Positions 15,205 through 23,666 of a stretch of 64,000 bases of DNA are shown one piece after another. Position 1 is the stretch's first letter; each line of letters begins with the position of its first letter. The position numbers and the translations under genes were made by a program. The DNA lies in contig JAZLBO010000022.1 in assembly GCA_045613765.1 (NCBI GenBank), forward strand, positions 21,471 to 85,470, read 5' to 3'. The notes under the pieces were generated by a model that saw nothing but the letters and a program-made list of their open reading frames with translations, was not told the DNA's origin and did not search any database. Source of the stretch: RGIG4097 sp045613765 (GTDB taxonomy: Bacteria > Bacillota > Clostridia > Christensenellales > CAG-917).

Positions 15205-15828
15205 TCAAAGCACCTTCTTTACTAATTCAAATACTTCTTCAACTGTGTCGCTTGCGCTTACGTCAACACTGACCAGATTTCCTTTTTTGCCGTAATATTC
15301 AACAAGGGGTGCAGTTTGCTTTGTGTAAACTTCAAGTCTTGCACTGACTGTTTCGGGCTTGTCGTCATCTCGTACGTACATCACTTCGCCACATTTGGGA
15401 CATCTTTTGTCGCTGTCCACCCATTGTATGTGTGAAGTTGCTCCACAAGAACACACAAGTCTGCCACCAAGTCTTTCTATGATTGCATCAAAAGGAACGT
15501 TGATGTCAAGGACCAAATCAATGGTTGCAACCTTGTCAAGGGCTTCTGCCTGTGCGATTGTGCGGGGGAAACCATCAAGGATATAACCGTTTTTTGCGTC
15601 ATCTTGACCAAGTCTATCTGCGACAATATCAATGACAACTGAATCAGGAACAAGCATACCTTGATCAATGAAGGTTTTTGCTTGAACACCAAGTTCAGTG
15701 CCTTCCTTTATGTGCTTACGAAGGATTGCCCCCGTAGAGATATGAGGAATATTATATTCACTTGCTATCAAGGCTGCTTGAGTGCCTTTGCCGGCACCGG
15801 GAGCACCAAGAAGAACTATGTTTTTCAT
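15205..15828 (-). CDS. adk: Adenylate kinase, zinc-type LID
   Basis: This 207-residue enzyme interconverts 2 ADP with ATP and AMP. The P-loop GAPGAGKGTQ is at residues 8-17 and GFPRT appears near residue 85. The LID carries four Cys (VCSCG and CPKCG), a zinc site; the first pair is spaced C-x-C rather than the usual C-x2-C, and the LID is a few residues short. Start at ATG 15828 with GGAGG just upstream; the TTG at 15840 overlaps that site. It follows secY after a 77-nt gap with a hairpin. Confidence 0.97.
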   Translation of the reverse strand: MKNIVLLGAPGAGKGTQAALIASEYNIPHISTGAILRKHIKEGTELGVQAKTFIDQGMLVPDSVVIDIVADRLGQDDAKNGYILDGFPRTIAQAEALDKVATIDLVLDINVPFDAIIERLGGRLVCSCGATSHIQWVDSDKRCPKCGEVMYVRDDDKPETVSARLEVYTKQTAPLVEYYGKKGNLVSVDVSASDTVEEVFELVKKVL

Positions 15829-15869
15829 ATTATCCTCCAAAGGATTGCCACATAAGACTTTGACTGCCC

Positions 15870-15889
15870 TGCCCGACTGTTGTCGGGCA
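15870..15889 (-). other. Hairpin between secY and adk
   Basis: Perfect 8-bp stem TGCCCGAC/GTCGGGCA with a 4-base loop in the 77-nt gap. On the minus strand no T-run follows, so it is not a standard terminator. It may stabilise the upstream mRNA or mark a processing site. Confidence 0.4.
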
Positions 15890-15905
15890 TAGGCTGTCTT
15901 TTTTC

Positions 15906-17231
15906 TTATTTAAGGAAGCCCTTGTAGTGCTTCATCATGATTTGTGATTCCAATTGCTTGTTGAATTCAAGTGCTGTGGAAACAACGATGAGAAGTCCTG
16001 TTGCTGAGAATGCACCACCAAATCCAAGAGGTCCGCTGACGAAGGGGTTACCTGTACCACCTGAGATAGCGTTGAAGATGAATGTGGGGATGAGTGCGAT
16101 AAGTGCAAGGAAGATTGCTCCGAACAATGTGATACGGTTTGAAATCTTTCTCAAGAAATCGCTTGTGGGCTTACCTGCTCTAATACCGGGGATAAATCCA
16201 CCGTATTGTTGGATGTTCTTTGACACGTCGTCGGGGTTGAATTGTATTTGTGCATAGAAGTATGCAAAGAACACAATCAAGATTACCATAAAGAGATAAT
16301 ATACCCATGTGCCTGAACCCATATTTTGGCTGTACCATGCATATGCTTCACTTGTGGGGAAGAACAATGCCATGATCATTTGAGGGAAGGTGAGCAATGA
16401 ACTTGCAAAGATCATGGGCATAACGCCACTGCCGTTGACACGGATGGGGATGTATGTGGTTTGGCCACCGTACATCTTGTTGCCCTTGATTTGCTTGCTG
16501 TATTGGACTGTGATTCTTCTTTCTGAAAGGTCAATGAAGACGATGAAGAAGAAGATGCCAACTACGATAAGGATAAATCCGAGGATATTCCAAATGTATG
16601 TCCATTCTTCGCCGACCATCTTGAATGCTTGAGCCATTGTTGTGCCTGCTGTTGAAAGAATACCAACAAAGATGATGAGTGAAGTACCGTTGCCGATTCC
16701 GTACTCTGTAATTCTTTCACTGAGCCACATACACATCATGCTACCTGCAACCAAAATGATGATGATGCCTGCCATTGTGAAGTAGGGGTATTCCCAGCCT
16801 GCTTCAAATGCGAACACACCAGTGATTGCTGTTTTCCAGCCGACCACGATACCAATGCCTTGGATCACTGCAAGACCAATTGCAAAGTATCTGGTGATTT
16901 GTGTAAGTTTGTTTCTGCCTTCTTCTCCTTCCTTGGACATTCTTTCAAATGCAGGAATGACCAAAGTGAGAAGTTGCATGATAATAAATGCGTTGATGAA
17001 GGGGAGGATACCCAATGAGAACAATGTTGCGTTGGCAAGAGATCCACCGGTAATCATGGACAAAATACCGAGGAAGTCTGTACCACCGAGCATTTGTTCA
17101 AGGGCGCCTGAATTAAGCCCTGGAATAGGAATATAACAACCTATTCTATAAACGAGGAGCATTGCAAGTGTGAGCCACATCTTGATGCGAATGTCCTTTG
17201 TTTTGAACGCATTGACTATTGTTTCAAACAT
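15906..17231 (-). CDS. secY: Protein translocase channel subunit SecY
   Basis: This 441-residue integral membrane protein has ten predicted helices and forms the Sec export channel with SecE and SecG. Landmarks: RIGCYIPIPGLN after helix 1, the plug/helix 2 region with LFSLGILPFINAFIIMQLL, SKEGEEGRNKLTQ in loop 2-3, and the C-terminal loop before NRITLFGAIFLA. Length is normal. ATG 17231 shares one base with the rplO stop, so it is coupled to rplO. Confidence 0.98.
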   Translation of the reverse strand: MFETIVNAFKTKDIRIKMWLTLAMLLVYRIGCYIPIPGLNSGALEQMLGGTDFLGILSMITGGSLANATLFSLGILPFINAFIIMQLLTLVIPAFERMSKEGEEGRNKLTQITRYFAIGLAVIQGIGIVVGWKTAITGVFAFEAGWEYPYFTMAGIIIILVAGSMMCMWLSERITEYGIGNGTSLIIFVGILSTAGTTMAQAFKMVGEEWTYIWNILGFILIVVGIFFFIVFIDLSERRITVQYSKQIKGNKMYGGQTTYIPIRVNGSGVMPMIFASSLLTFPQMIMALFFPTSEAYAWYSQNMGSGTWVYYLFMVILIVFFAYFYAQIQFNPDDVSKNIQQYGGFIPGIRAGKPTSDFLRKISNRITLFGAIFLALIALIPTFIFNAISGGTGNPFVSGPLGFGGAFSATGLLIVVSTALEFNKQLESQIMMKHYKGFLK

Positions 17232-17680
17232 TATTCAATTACCTCTGCTGTTCCGCCGAGTGCTTGAATTTTCTCAACTGCTGATGCTGAGAACTTGTTT
17301 GCCTTGACGGTGAGTTTCTTTTCAAGAGTTCCGTTGCCGAGAACTTTGAGTCCATAAGCTTCAACTTTCTTTATGATGCCACATGCAACGAGTTCGTCAA
17401 TGCCCACTGTTGCGCCATCTTCAAAACGATTGAGGACGTCAACGTTGACACAGTTGTAAACGTGTGCAAATTGCTTGTTGTTGAATCCAAATTTAGGGAT
17501 TCTTCTTGTCATAGGCATTTGGCCACCTTCGAAGTTGGGGCGAACACCGCCACCACTTCTTGCCCATTGACCTTTATGGCCACGGGTTGAAGTTTTGCCC
17601 ATGCCTGAGCCGATGCCACGGCCAACTCTCTTGACGGAGGATTTTGCGCCTTCTGCAGGTCTCAAATCTTGAATATTCAT
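17231..17680 (-). CDS. rplO: 50S ribosomal protein L15
   Basis: The protein has 149 residues. The Gly-rich N-terminal arm (RVGRGIGSGMGKTSTRGHKG, then GGGVRPNFEGGQMP) is typical and reaches into 23S rRNA; a globular C-terminal domain follows. Nine bases separate it from rpmD; one-base overlap with secY. Confidence 0.98.
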   Translation of the reverse strand: MNIQDLRPAEGAKSSVKRVGRGIGSGMGKTSTRGHKGQWARSGGGVRPNFEGGQMPMTRRIPKFGFNNKQFAHVYNCVNVDVLNRFEDGATVGIDELVACGIIKKVEAYGLKVLGNGTLEKKLTVKANKFSASAVEKIQALGGTAEVIE

Positions 17681-17689
17681 ATTGCCTCC

Positions 17690-17902
17690 TTAGATTTCTT
17701 CAACCTTGACAAGGTGAGAAACTTTCTTGATCATGCCTCTTACGATAGGGGTATCGTCAAAAGTGTTTGATGCGCCGATCTTCTTAAGACCGAGTGCTTC
17801 AATGTTTGCCTTTTGGTTTTTAAGACATGCGATTGTTGACTTTACGAGTGTGACTTTGATTTTTTTGACTTCGGGAGTTTCAACTTTCTTTCTTGCTGCC
17901 AT
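17690..17902 (-). CDS. rpmD: 50S ribosomal protein L30
   Basis: The protein has 70 residues, about ten more than usual owing to a charged N-terminal extension (MAARKKVETPE). The core is typical: KVTLVKSTIACLKNQKANIEALGLKKIG and IVRGMIKKVSHLVKVEE. It lies between rpsE and rplO. Confidence 0.96.
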   Translation of the reverse strand: MAARKKVETPEVKKIKVTLVKSTIACLKNQKANIEALGLKKIGASNTFDDTPIVRGMIKKVSHLVKVEEI

Positions 17903-17914
17903 ATTAACCTCCTC

Positions 17915-18430
17915 TTAGCCTTCAACATCTACGCCACGAAGCTTTGCGATAAGCTCTGCATTGCGGAGTGAGCAAAGTCCTTCGAGTGTTGCTTTTGCAC
18001 AGTTGATAGGATTGTTTGAACCAAGTGATTTTGTTCTAATATCCTTGACACCTGCTGCTTCAAGGACTGCACGGACTGCACCACCAGCGATAACGCCAGT
18101 ACCGGTTTCTGCGGGGAGAAGGAGAACTTGTCCACGTCCAAATTTACCAGTTGTTTGGTGAGGGATTGTGCCGTCTTTGAGTGCGATTGTTGCCATGCTA
18201 CGCTTTGCAAGTTGTGTTGCCTTTTCGATTGCTTCAGGCACTTCTGCTGCCTTTCCCATTCCAAGACCAACTTTGCCTGCGCCGTCGCCCACTACTACGA
18301 GTGCGCTGAAACGCATATTGCGTCCGCCCTTGACAACCTTTGTGACACGGTTGACTGCGATGAGCTTGCTGTTGAGACCGTCGTCTTCTCTATTGTTCAT
18401 TCTTTTTCTATTATCGCGTTGTTCTGCCAT
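17915..18430 (-). CDS. rpsE: 30S ribosomal protein S5
   Basis: The protein has 171 residues. The N-terminal double-stranded RNA-binding-like domain has NRVTKVVKGGRNMRFSALV; the C-terminal domain has AGGAVRAVLEAAGV and LGSNNPINCAKAT. S5 lines the mRNA entry and affects fidelity. The start is ATG 18430, after GGAGGCAGAAA; the frame extends upstream into rplR but that part is not coding for S5. Confidence 0.97.
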   Translation of the reverse strand: MAEQRDNRKRMNNREDDGLNSKLIAVNRVTKVVKGGRNMRFSALVVVGDGAGKVGLGMGKAAEVPEAIEKATQLAKRSMATIALKDGTIPHQTTGKFGRGQVLLLPAETGTGVIAGGAVRAVLEAAGVKDIRTKSLGSNNPINCAKATLEGLCSLRNAELIAKLRGVDVEG

Positions 18431-18440
18431 TTTCTGCCTC

Positions 18441-18812
18441 CTAGAACACAAGACCGGCTTCTCTTGCGCCGTCTGCGAGTGCTTGAACTCTACCTGTGTA
18501 GAGATATCCGCCTCTGTCATAAACGACCTTTGTGATGCCGAGTTTCATTGCCTTTTCAGCGACTGCCTTGCCAACGACTTTTGCTGCTTCAACCTTTGTA
18601 AGTTCTGCAACTTCTGCTGCGATTGCCTTTTCTACTGTTGATGCTGCGCAAAGTGTGTTGCCAACTGAGTCATCGATGATTTGGGCGTAAATATGGTTTG
18701 TGCTACGATAAACTGAAAGACGGGGGCACTCTGCTGTGCCGGGTTTGATGTGACGTCTTACTCTTTCATGACGAATAATTCTATCCGTATTTTTATCTTT
18801 CTTATTAATCAT
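18441..18812 (-). CDS. rplR: 50S ribosomal protein L18
   Basis: The protein has 123 residues. Typical blocks: RHERVRRHIKPGTAECPRLSV, NHIYAQIIDD and the C-terminal VVYDRGGYLYTGRVQALADG. It binds 5S rRNA with L5. Spacing is 10 nt to both neighbours. Confidence 0.97.
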   Translation of the reverse strand: MINKKDKNTDRIIRHERVRRHIKPGTAECPRLSVYRSTNHIYAQIIDDSVGNTLCAASTVEKAIAAEVAELTKVEAAKVVGKAVAEKAMKLGITKVVYDRGGYLYTGRVQALADGAREAGLVF

Positions 18813-18822
18813 ATTTCACCTC

Positions 18823-19362
18823 TTATTTGCCAGCTGTTTTGCCTTCCTTACGCATGACGACTTCGTCTTTGTAATGGATGCCATATCCGTGATAAGGTTC
18901 AACGGGTTTGACTGCCTTGATTGTTGCTGCCATTTGACCAACGAGTTGTCTGTCAATGCCCTTAACAACGATTTCAAGGGGTGCTGCCATTGCGAAGGTG
19001 ATGCCTGCGGGGGCTGTAAGTTCAACGGGGTGTGAGAAACCGATGTTCATTGTGAGTTTTGTGTCTGTTGCTTGGACCTTGTAACCAACGCCAGCAACGA
19101 TAAGGTGCTTTTCAAAGCCCTTTGTGACACCAGTCACCATGTTGTTGATGAGTGCACGGTAAAGACCGTGAAGTGCACGATGTTCTTTGTCATCACTGTG
19201 ACGTTCAACTGTGAGGACGTTGTTTTCAACCTTCACTGTGATTGAACTGTCGATCTTTTGTGAAAGTGTGCCGAGAGGGCCTTTCACTGTGATGATGCTG
19301 TTTTCGTTTTCAATAGTCACACCAGCGGGGACTGTAATGGGTGCTCTTCCGATACGAGACAT
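18823..19362 (-). CDS. rplF: 50S ribosomal protein L6
   Basis: The protein has 179 residues and two copies of the L6 fold. It starts MSRIGRAPITVPAGVTI and ends near EPYHGYGIHYKDEVV with a KxGKTAGK tail that contacts 23S rRNA near the factor-binding site. Length is normal. Confidence 0.98.
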   Translation of the reverse strand: MSRIGRAPITVPAGVTIENENSIITVKGPLGTLSQKIDSSITVKVENNVLTVERHSDDKEHRALHGLYRALINNMVTGVTKGFEKHLIVAGVGYKVQATDTKLTMNIGFSHPVELTAPAGITFAMAAPLEIVVKGIDRQLVGQMAATIKAVKPVEPYHGYGIHYKDEVVMRKEGKTAGK

Positions 19363-19372
19363 ATTCTACCTC

Positions 19373-19768
19373 CTACCAAACGTAAGCAAGCACTTCGCCG
19401 CCCACTTTTTGTTCTCTGGCTTCTTTGTCTGTGAGGATACCCTTGTTTGTTGAAAGGATTGCGATACCCATTCCGTTCAAAACTTTGGGGAGATTATCCA
19501 CGCCTGCGTAAACACGAAGACCAGGTGTTGAAACTCTCTTGAGACCGGTCACAACTTTGAGGCCCTTAACGGGTGCGTACTTAAGTGTGATAAGGATGTC
19601 GTTTTGGACTTCCTTTTCAACGATTTCAAAGCTCTTAATATAACCTTCTCTTACGAGTATGTCTGCGATTGCCACCTTTGTTTTTGATGCAGGAACAATA
19701 ACTGTTTCGTGCTTGGCGGTCAATGCGTTTCTGATTCTAGTAAGCATATCTGCAATAGGGTCTGTCAT
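19373..19768 (-). CDS. rpsH: 30S ribosomal protein S8
   Basis: The protein has 131 residues: MTDPIADMLTRIRNALTAKH at the start and GIAILSTNKGILTDKEAREQ near the end. It binds the central domain of 16S rRNA. In Escherichia coli S8 represses the spc operon by binding its mRNA; no matching mRNA site was recognised here. Confidence 0.98.
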   Translation of the reverse strand: MTDPIADMLTRIRNALTAKHETVIVPASKTKVAIADILVREGYIKSFEIVEKEVQNDILITLKYAPVKGLKVVTGLKRVSTPGLRVYAGVDNLPKVLNGMGIAILSTNKGILTDKEAREQKVGGEVLAYVW

Positions 19769-19782
19769 TTATTGTTCCTCCT

Positions 19783-19968
19783 TTACCAGCTTGCCTTCTT
19801 GACTCCGGGGATTTGGCCTTTGTATGCCAAGTCACGGAAACAAACTCTGCAAATGCCGTATTTTCTAAGAACCGCGTGGGGACGTCCACAAATCTTGCAA
19901 CGTGTGTATTCTCTTGTTGAGAATTTTTGCGGTCTTGCTTGTCTTACTTTTTGTGAAGTTTTAGCCAT
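19783..19968 (-). CDS. rpsZ: 30S ribosomal protein S14, zinc type (type Z)
   Basis: This is a 61-residue protein with a full zinc ribbon (CKICGRPHAVLRKYGICRVC). The short zinc form is the usual main copy in Bacillota, while Proteobacteria use a longer zinc-free one. It lies between rplE and rpsH, the standard location, and ends in KKASW. Confidence 0.98.
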   Translation of the reverse strand: MAKTSQKVRQARPQKFSTREYTRCKICGRPHAVLRKYGICRVCFRDLAYKGQIPGVKKASW

Positions 19969-19983
19969 AAAAACTGTTCCTCC

Positions 19984-20580
19984 TTACTTTGCAAAGGGCA
20001 TGCCCATCAATCTCAAAAGTTCACGAGCTTCTTCGTCGGTCTTTGCTGTTGTTACGATACAGATATCGAAACCACGGACCTTTTCGATTTGGTCGTATGA
20101 AATTTCGGGGAAGATGAGTTGTTCTTTGACGCCGAGTGCATAGTTTCCTCTGCCATCAAATGACTTTGCGGAAACGCCACGGAAGTCACGCACTCTGGGG
20201 AGTGCGATGGACACGAACTTATCGAAGAAGTCATACATTCTTTCGTTACGAAGTGTGACTTTTGCTCCGACGTTCATTCCTTCTCTGACCTTGAAGTTTG
20301 CAACACTCTTTTTTGCCTTTGTGATAACAGGCTTTTGACCTGCGATTTGGTTGAGTTCTGCAACTGCGATTTGGAGTGATTTGCTGTTGTCTTTGCAATC
20401 ACCAAGTCCCATGTTAAGGACGATCTTTTCAAGGCGAGGAACTTCGTTGATATTCTTGTAGCCAAAACGCTTTACGAGAGCAGGAACGACTTCTTCACGA
20501 TACATCGTTCTCAATCTGTATCTGTCTGCACCATTATCGGTTGCAGGTGCGTTAGCAACCTGATTTTTCTTTTCTGCCAC
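19984..20580 (-). CDS. rplE: 50S ribosomal protein L5
   Basis: The protein has 198 residues, about 20 more than usual because of a polar N-terminal extension (MAEKKNQVANAPATDNGAD) ahead of the normal RLRTMYREEVVPALVKRF. The core has LEKIVLNMGLGD, VTLRNERMYDFFDK and RDFRGVSAKSFDGRGNY. It binds 5S rRNA and contacts P-site tRNA. The start is GTG 20580, eight bases after GGAGG; it is the only non-ATG start I see in the ribosomal cluster. Confidence 0.97.
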   Translation of the reverse strand: MAEKKNQVANAPATDNGADRYRLRTMYREEVVPALVKRFGYKNINEVPRLEKIVLNMGLGDCKDNSKSLQIAVAELNQIAGQKPVITKAKKSVANFKVREGMNVGAKVTLRNERMYDFFDKFVSIALPRVRDFRGVSAKSFDGRGNYALGVKEQLIFPEISYDQIEKVRGFDICIVTTAKTDEEARELLRLMGMPFAK

Positions 20581-20596
20581 AGTTTAATCCTCCGGG

Positions 20597-21001
20597 TTAG
20601 TCTTTGTTCTCGGCTTTCTTAGCCTTTGATTTTGCTGCCTTCTTTGCTGCCTTTTTGGCTGAAGACTTTTCTTCAAGAGATGCACCACACTTTGCGCAGA
20701 CACGGATTGTCTTCAATTCGCCATTTGCGTTTTCTTCTTTTGCGTGACGTGCTCTGACAACTTGGCCACATGATGCGCAGATGAGCATGACGTTTGATGC
20801 GTCGATTGCTGCTTCTTGCTTCAAGATGCCACCCTTGTCTTGTGCATTTCTGGGTTTCTTGCTCTTGGAAACGATGTTGATGCCTTCAACGTACACTCTG
20901 TTTTCTTCGGGGAGAACTTTGAGGACCTTGCCTGCATTGCCTTTATCTTTTCCTGCGATAACCATGACGTTATCACCTTTTTTGACGTTCATTTTTGCCA
21001 T
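20597..21001 (-). CDS. rplX: 50S ribosomal protein L24
   Basis: The protein has 134 residues. The KOW core (KKGDNVMVIAGKDKGNAGKV) and the Cys-bearing C-terminal part (LICASCGQVVRARH and RVCAKCG) are typical; the two CxxC pairs suggest a zinc ribbon. A Lys/Ala-rich tail of ~25 residues (KKAAKKAAKSKAKKAE) is an addition. L24 starts large-subunit assembly. Confidence 0.97.
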   Translation of the reverse strand: MAKMNVKKGDNVMVIAGKDKGNAGKVLKVLPEENRVYVEGINIVSKSKKPRNAQDKGGILKQEAAIDASNVMLICASCGQVVRARHAKEENANGELKTIRVCAKCGASLEEKSSAKKAAKKAAKSKAKKAENKD

Positions 21002-21011
21002 ATTATCCTCC

Positions 21012-21380
21012 TTACAGCACTTCGGGTGCGAGAGAGATGATCTTCATGTAGTCTTTGTCACGAAGTTCTCTTGCGATGGGCCCAAAGATACGAGTGCCTT
21101 GGGGTTGTTTTTGGTTGTCGATTATGACTGCTGCGTTGTCGTCAAATTTAATCGAACTGCCGTCCGGGCGTTGAATACCAAAGTGTGTACGAACGATGAC
21201 TGCCTTTACGACGTCGCCTTTCTTCACTTTGCCACCGGGGATAGCGGATTTAACAGATGCGACGATGACGTCACCAATGTTACCGCTTCTACGGAAAGAA
21301 CCGCCGAGGACTCTGATACACATAATTTCTTTTGCGCCGCTGTTGTCGGCAACTTTAAGTCTTGTTTGTGGTTGAATCAT
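21012..21380 (-). CDS. rplN: 50S ribosomal protein L14
   Basis: The protein has 122 residues: MIQPQTRLKVADNSGAKEIM, then GDVIVASVKSAIPGGKVKKG and the end DYMKIISLAPEVL. It sits at the subunit interface and binds ribosome silencing factor. Length is exactly as expected. Confidence 0.98.
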   Translation of the reverse strand: MIQPQTRLKVADNSGAKEIMCIRVLGGSFRRSGNIGDVIVASVKSAIPGGKVKKGDVVKAVIVRTHFGIQRPDGSSIKFDDNAAVIIDNQKQPQGTRIFGPIARELRDKDYMKIISLAPEVL

Positions 21381-21390
21381 AGCTCTCTCC

Positions 21391-21648
21391 TTATTTGGCC
21401 TTTTCGATAATTTCTACTACGCGCCAGCATTTGTCCTTTGAAAGAGGACGAGTTTCTGCAACACGCACTTTGTCGCCGATGCCACATGCATTGTTTTCAT
21501 CATGTGCCTTAAGCTTCTTTGTACGGCTTACGATTTTCTTATAAAGGGGGTGCTTAACTCTTTCTGTGATTGCGACGACGACTGTTTTGTCCATCTTGTC
21601 ACTTGTTACAAGACCCACTCTTTCTTTTCTAAGATTTCTTTCTTCCAT
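21391..21648 (-). CDS. rpsQ: 30S ribosomal protein S17
   Basis: The protein has 85 residues with an OB fold: ERNLRKERVGLVTSDKMDKT, VVVAITERVKHPLYKK and VRVAETRPLSKDKCWRVVEI. It binds 16S rRNA early in assembly. Confidence 0.98.
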   Translation of the reverse strand: MEERNLRKERVGLVTSDKMDKTVVVAITERVKHPLYKKIVSRTKKLKAHDENNACGIGDKVRVAETRPLSKDKCWRVVEIIEKAK

Positions 21649-21660
21649 AATACCCTCCGC

Positions 21661-21870
21661 TTAGTCGTTTGCCTTGTTGCTGGCAAGTTCTCTTTGACGA
21701 ATGACGGTCTTGATACGTGCGATATCACGTCTTGTTTCAACAAGAACCATAGGGTTCGTCAATTGGTTGGTGGCATTTTTGAAACGAAGGAAGAACAATT
21801 CTGCCTTAAGCTCATTGAGCTTTGTTTGAAGTTCCTTATCGGTCATTTCATGTACTTGTTTTGCTTTCAT
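21661..21870 (-). CDS. rpmC: 50S ribosomal protein L29
   Basis: This is a 69-residue helical hairpin: MTDKELQTKLNELKAELFFLR then NPMVLVETRRDIARIKTVI. It lies at the tunnel exit and helps dock export factors. ATGA overlap with rplP. Confidence 0.97.
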   Translation of the reverse strand: MKAKQVHEMTDKELQTKLNELKAELFFLRFKNATNQLTNPMVLVETRRDIARIKTVIRQRELASNKAND

Positions 21871-22301
21871 GCTTCACCGCCTTCGGCAACTTGATCTGCC
21901 TTTCTAACAAACTTGCACTTGACAGGAAGTTTGTGTGCTGCAAGACGAAGTGCCTCTTTTGCTATTGTTTCATCAACGCCTGCGATTTCAAACATCACAC
22001 GGCCGGGCTTGACTACTGCTACCCAGTATTCAGGTGAACCTTTACCGCTACCCATACGAGTTTCAGCAGGTTTTGCTGTTACGGGTTTGTGGGGGAAGAT
22101 ATCCACCCAAACTTGACCGCCACGACGGATATATCTTGTCATAGCGACACGAGCTGCTTCGATTTGGTTTGAGGTAATCCATGCAGGTTCTTGTGCAACA
22201 AGACCAAATTCACCGTATGCGATGATGTTGCCCTTGTTTGCCTTACCTTTCATTCTTCCACGGAATTGACGGCGTCTTTTAACGCGTTTAGGCATCAACA
22301 T
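21867..22301 (-). CDS. rplP: 50S ribosomal protein L16
   Basis: The protein has 144 residues: MLMPKRVKRRRQFRGRMKG, then EPAWITSNQIEAARVAMTR and IFPHKPVTAKPAETRMGSGK. It binds near the A-site tRNA elbow. ATG 22301 shares one base with the rpsC stop, with AGGAGGT inside the end of rpsC; a second ATG follows at 22295. Confidence 0.97.
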   Translation of the reverse strand: MLMPKRVKRRRQFRGRMKGKANKGNIIAYGEFGLVAQEPAWITSNQIEAARVAMTRYIRRGGQVWVDIFPHKPVTAKPAETRMGSGKGSPEYWVAVVKPGRVMFEIAGVDETIAKEALRLAAHKLPVKCKFVRKADQVAEGGEA

Positions 22302-22963
22302 TATTTGTTACCTCCTTCCAAAGGATTTTTGCCAAGGACTTCGCCCTTGTAGATCCAGCACTTAACGCCGATTGCACCAAAGGTGGTGTTTGCTGTTGCT
22401 GTGCCGTAATCAATGTCTGCACGAAGTGTTTGAAGGGGAATTGAACCTTCATGATAACTTTCGCTTCTTGCGATTTCTGCACCGTCAAGACGTCCGCTGA
22501 CTTTGGTTTTGATACCCTTTGCGCCTGCTTTCATTGCTCTTGACATTGCTTGCTTCATGCTACGACGGAATGATGCTCTGTTTTCAAGTTGCTTTGCGAT
22601 TGATTCTGCAACGAGTTGTGCATCTGCATCTGCATGTTTAACTTCCATGATGTTGACGCTGACTTTCTTGTCTGCTGCAACAAGTGCTTTGACTTCCTTG
22701 TTGAGTTCTTGTGCGCCAGCACCTTCTTTGCCGATAAGGACTGCAGGACGTGCTGTGTAGATGGATACAACAACCTTGTCTGCTGCTCTTTCGATTGTGA
22801 TCTTGGAGATGCAAGTATCGTAATATTTCTTTTTGATGAACTTACGGATCTTGTTATCTTCTACAAGATTGTCGGCAAAATGTTTGCTGTCGGCATACCA
22901 GGTGGCTTCCCAGGGTCTGATAACGCCGGTTCTAAGTCCTTTAGGATTAACTTTTTGTCCCAT
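22301..22963 (-). CDS. rpsC: 30S ribosomal protein S3
   Basis: The protein has 220 residues. The N-terminal part has GQKVNPKGLRTGVIRPWEATW; the KH domain and C-terminal domain include VLIGKEGAGAQELNKEV and AKGIKTKVSGRLDGAEIARS. S3 forms the mRNA entry helicase with S4 and S5. Length is normal. Confidence 0.98.
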   Translation of the reverse strand: MGQKVNPKGLRTGVIRPWEATWYADSKHFADNLVEDNKIRKFIKKKYYDTCISKITIERAADKVVVSIYTARPAVLIGKEGAGAQELNKEVKALVAADKKVSVNIMEVKHADADAQLVAESIAKQLENRASFRRSMKQAMSRAMKAGAKGIKTKVSGRLDGAEIARSESYHEGSIPLQTLRADIDYGTATANTTFGAIGVKCWIYKGEVLGKNPLEGGNK

Positions 22964-22975
22964 GTTTGCCTCCTA

Positions 22976-23365
22976 TTATGCGTTGATTGTGTCGAGAACG
23001 ACTGTGATGTGGCTTGTTCTCTTGTTGATACGGCTTGCGCTACCCTTTGCTCTTGCCATGATGCGCTTGAGTGTGGGGCCTTCGTTTGCGTAGCATTCTG
23101 CTACGAACAAGTCGTTTCTTGAGAGATTTTGGTTATTTTCTGCATTTGCTGCTGCGCTGTTCACGAGTTTGTAGAGAACTTCACTTGCTGACTTGGGAGT
23201 GTTTTCCAAGATTGCCAATGCTTCGATAACTGATTTGCCTTTGATGATATCAAGAACGATACGGACCTTAAAAGGAGAAATTCTTACGAATTTTGCTGTT
23301 GCTCTAGGTCTTGTATCTGCATTTGCTTTACGTGCAATTGCCTTTTGCTTACTTCTAGTTGCCAT
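22976..23365 (-). CDS. rplV: 50S ribosomal protein L22
   Basis: The protein has 129 residues with a basic N-terminal extension of ~20 residues (ATRSKQKAIARKANADTRPR) ahead of the core, which begins AKFVRISPFKVRIVLD. The hairpin that lines the exit tunnel is seen in PTLKRIMARAKGSASRINKR, where macrolide-resistance changes map in other species. Confidence 0.97.
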   Translation of the reverse strand: MATRSKQKAIARKANADTRPRATAKFVRISPFKVRIVLDIIKGKSVIEALAILENTPKSASEVLYKLVNSAAANAENNQNLSRNDLFVAECYANEGPTLKRIMARAKGSASRINKRTSHITVVLDTINA

Positions 23366-23376
23366 AGCTCCTCCTA

Positions 23377-23655
23377 TTATTTCTTGCCGGTTGTCTTGTC
23401 GCCGGCGTGTCCTCTAAATGTTCTTGTGGGAGCAAACTCACCAAGTTTGCAACCAACCATATCTTCTGTCACGTACACGGGAACGTGTGTGCGACCATTG
23501 TGAACTGCGATGGTGTGTCCAACCATTTCAGGGAAAATGGTGGATGAGCGTGACCATGTTTTGACGGGACGCTTGTCACCGCTTGCGTTCATCTCGTTGA
23601 TTCTTTTCATAAGTCTTTCTTCTACGAAAGGTCCTTTTTTAACGCTTCTACTCAT
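23377..23655 (-). CDS. rpsS: 30S ribosomal protein S19
   Basis: The protein has 92 residues: SRSVKKGPFVEERLMKRI, TWSRSSTIFPEMVGHTIAVH and KLGEFAPTRTFRGH. It sits in the small-subunit head, pairs with S13 and contacts the 16S 3' domain. Confidence 0.98.
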   Translation of the reverse strand: MSRSVKKGPFVEERLMKRINEMNASGDKRPVKTWSRSSTIFPEMVGHTIAVHNGRTHVPVYVTEDMVGCKLGEFAPTRTFRGHAGDKTTGKK

Positions 23656-23666
23656 TTTACATCCTC

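Noticed and set aside
15870..15905. Hairpin plus T-run between secY and adk read as a terminator
   Set aside because: The T-run is on the plus strand side only, against the direction of the cluster; no plus-strand gene ends there.
17929..18270. 113-codon minus-strand frame inside rpsE
   Set aside because: Alternate frame of a conserved ribosomal gene; Gln/Ser-rich product typical of shadow frames.
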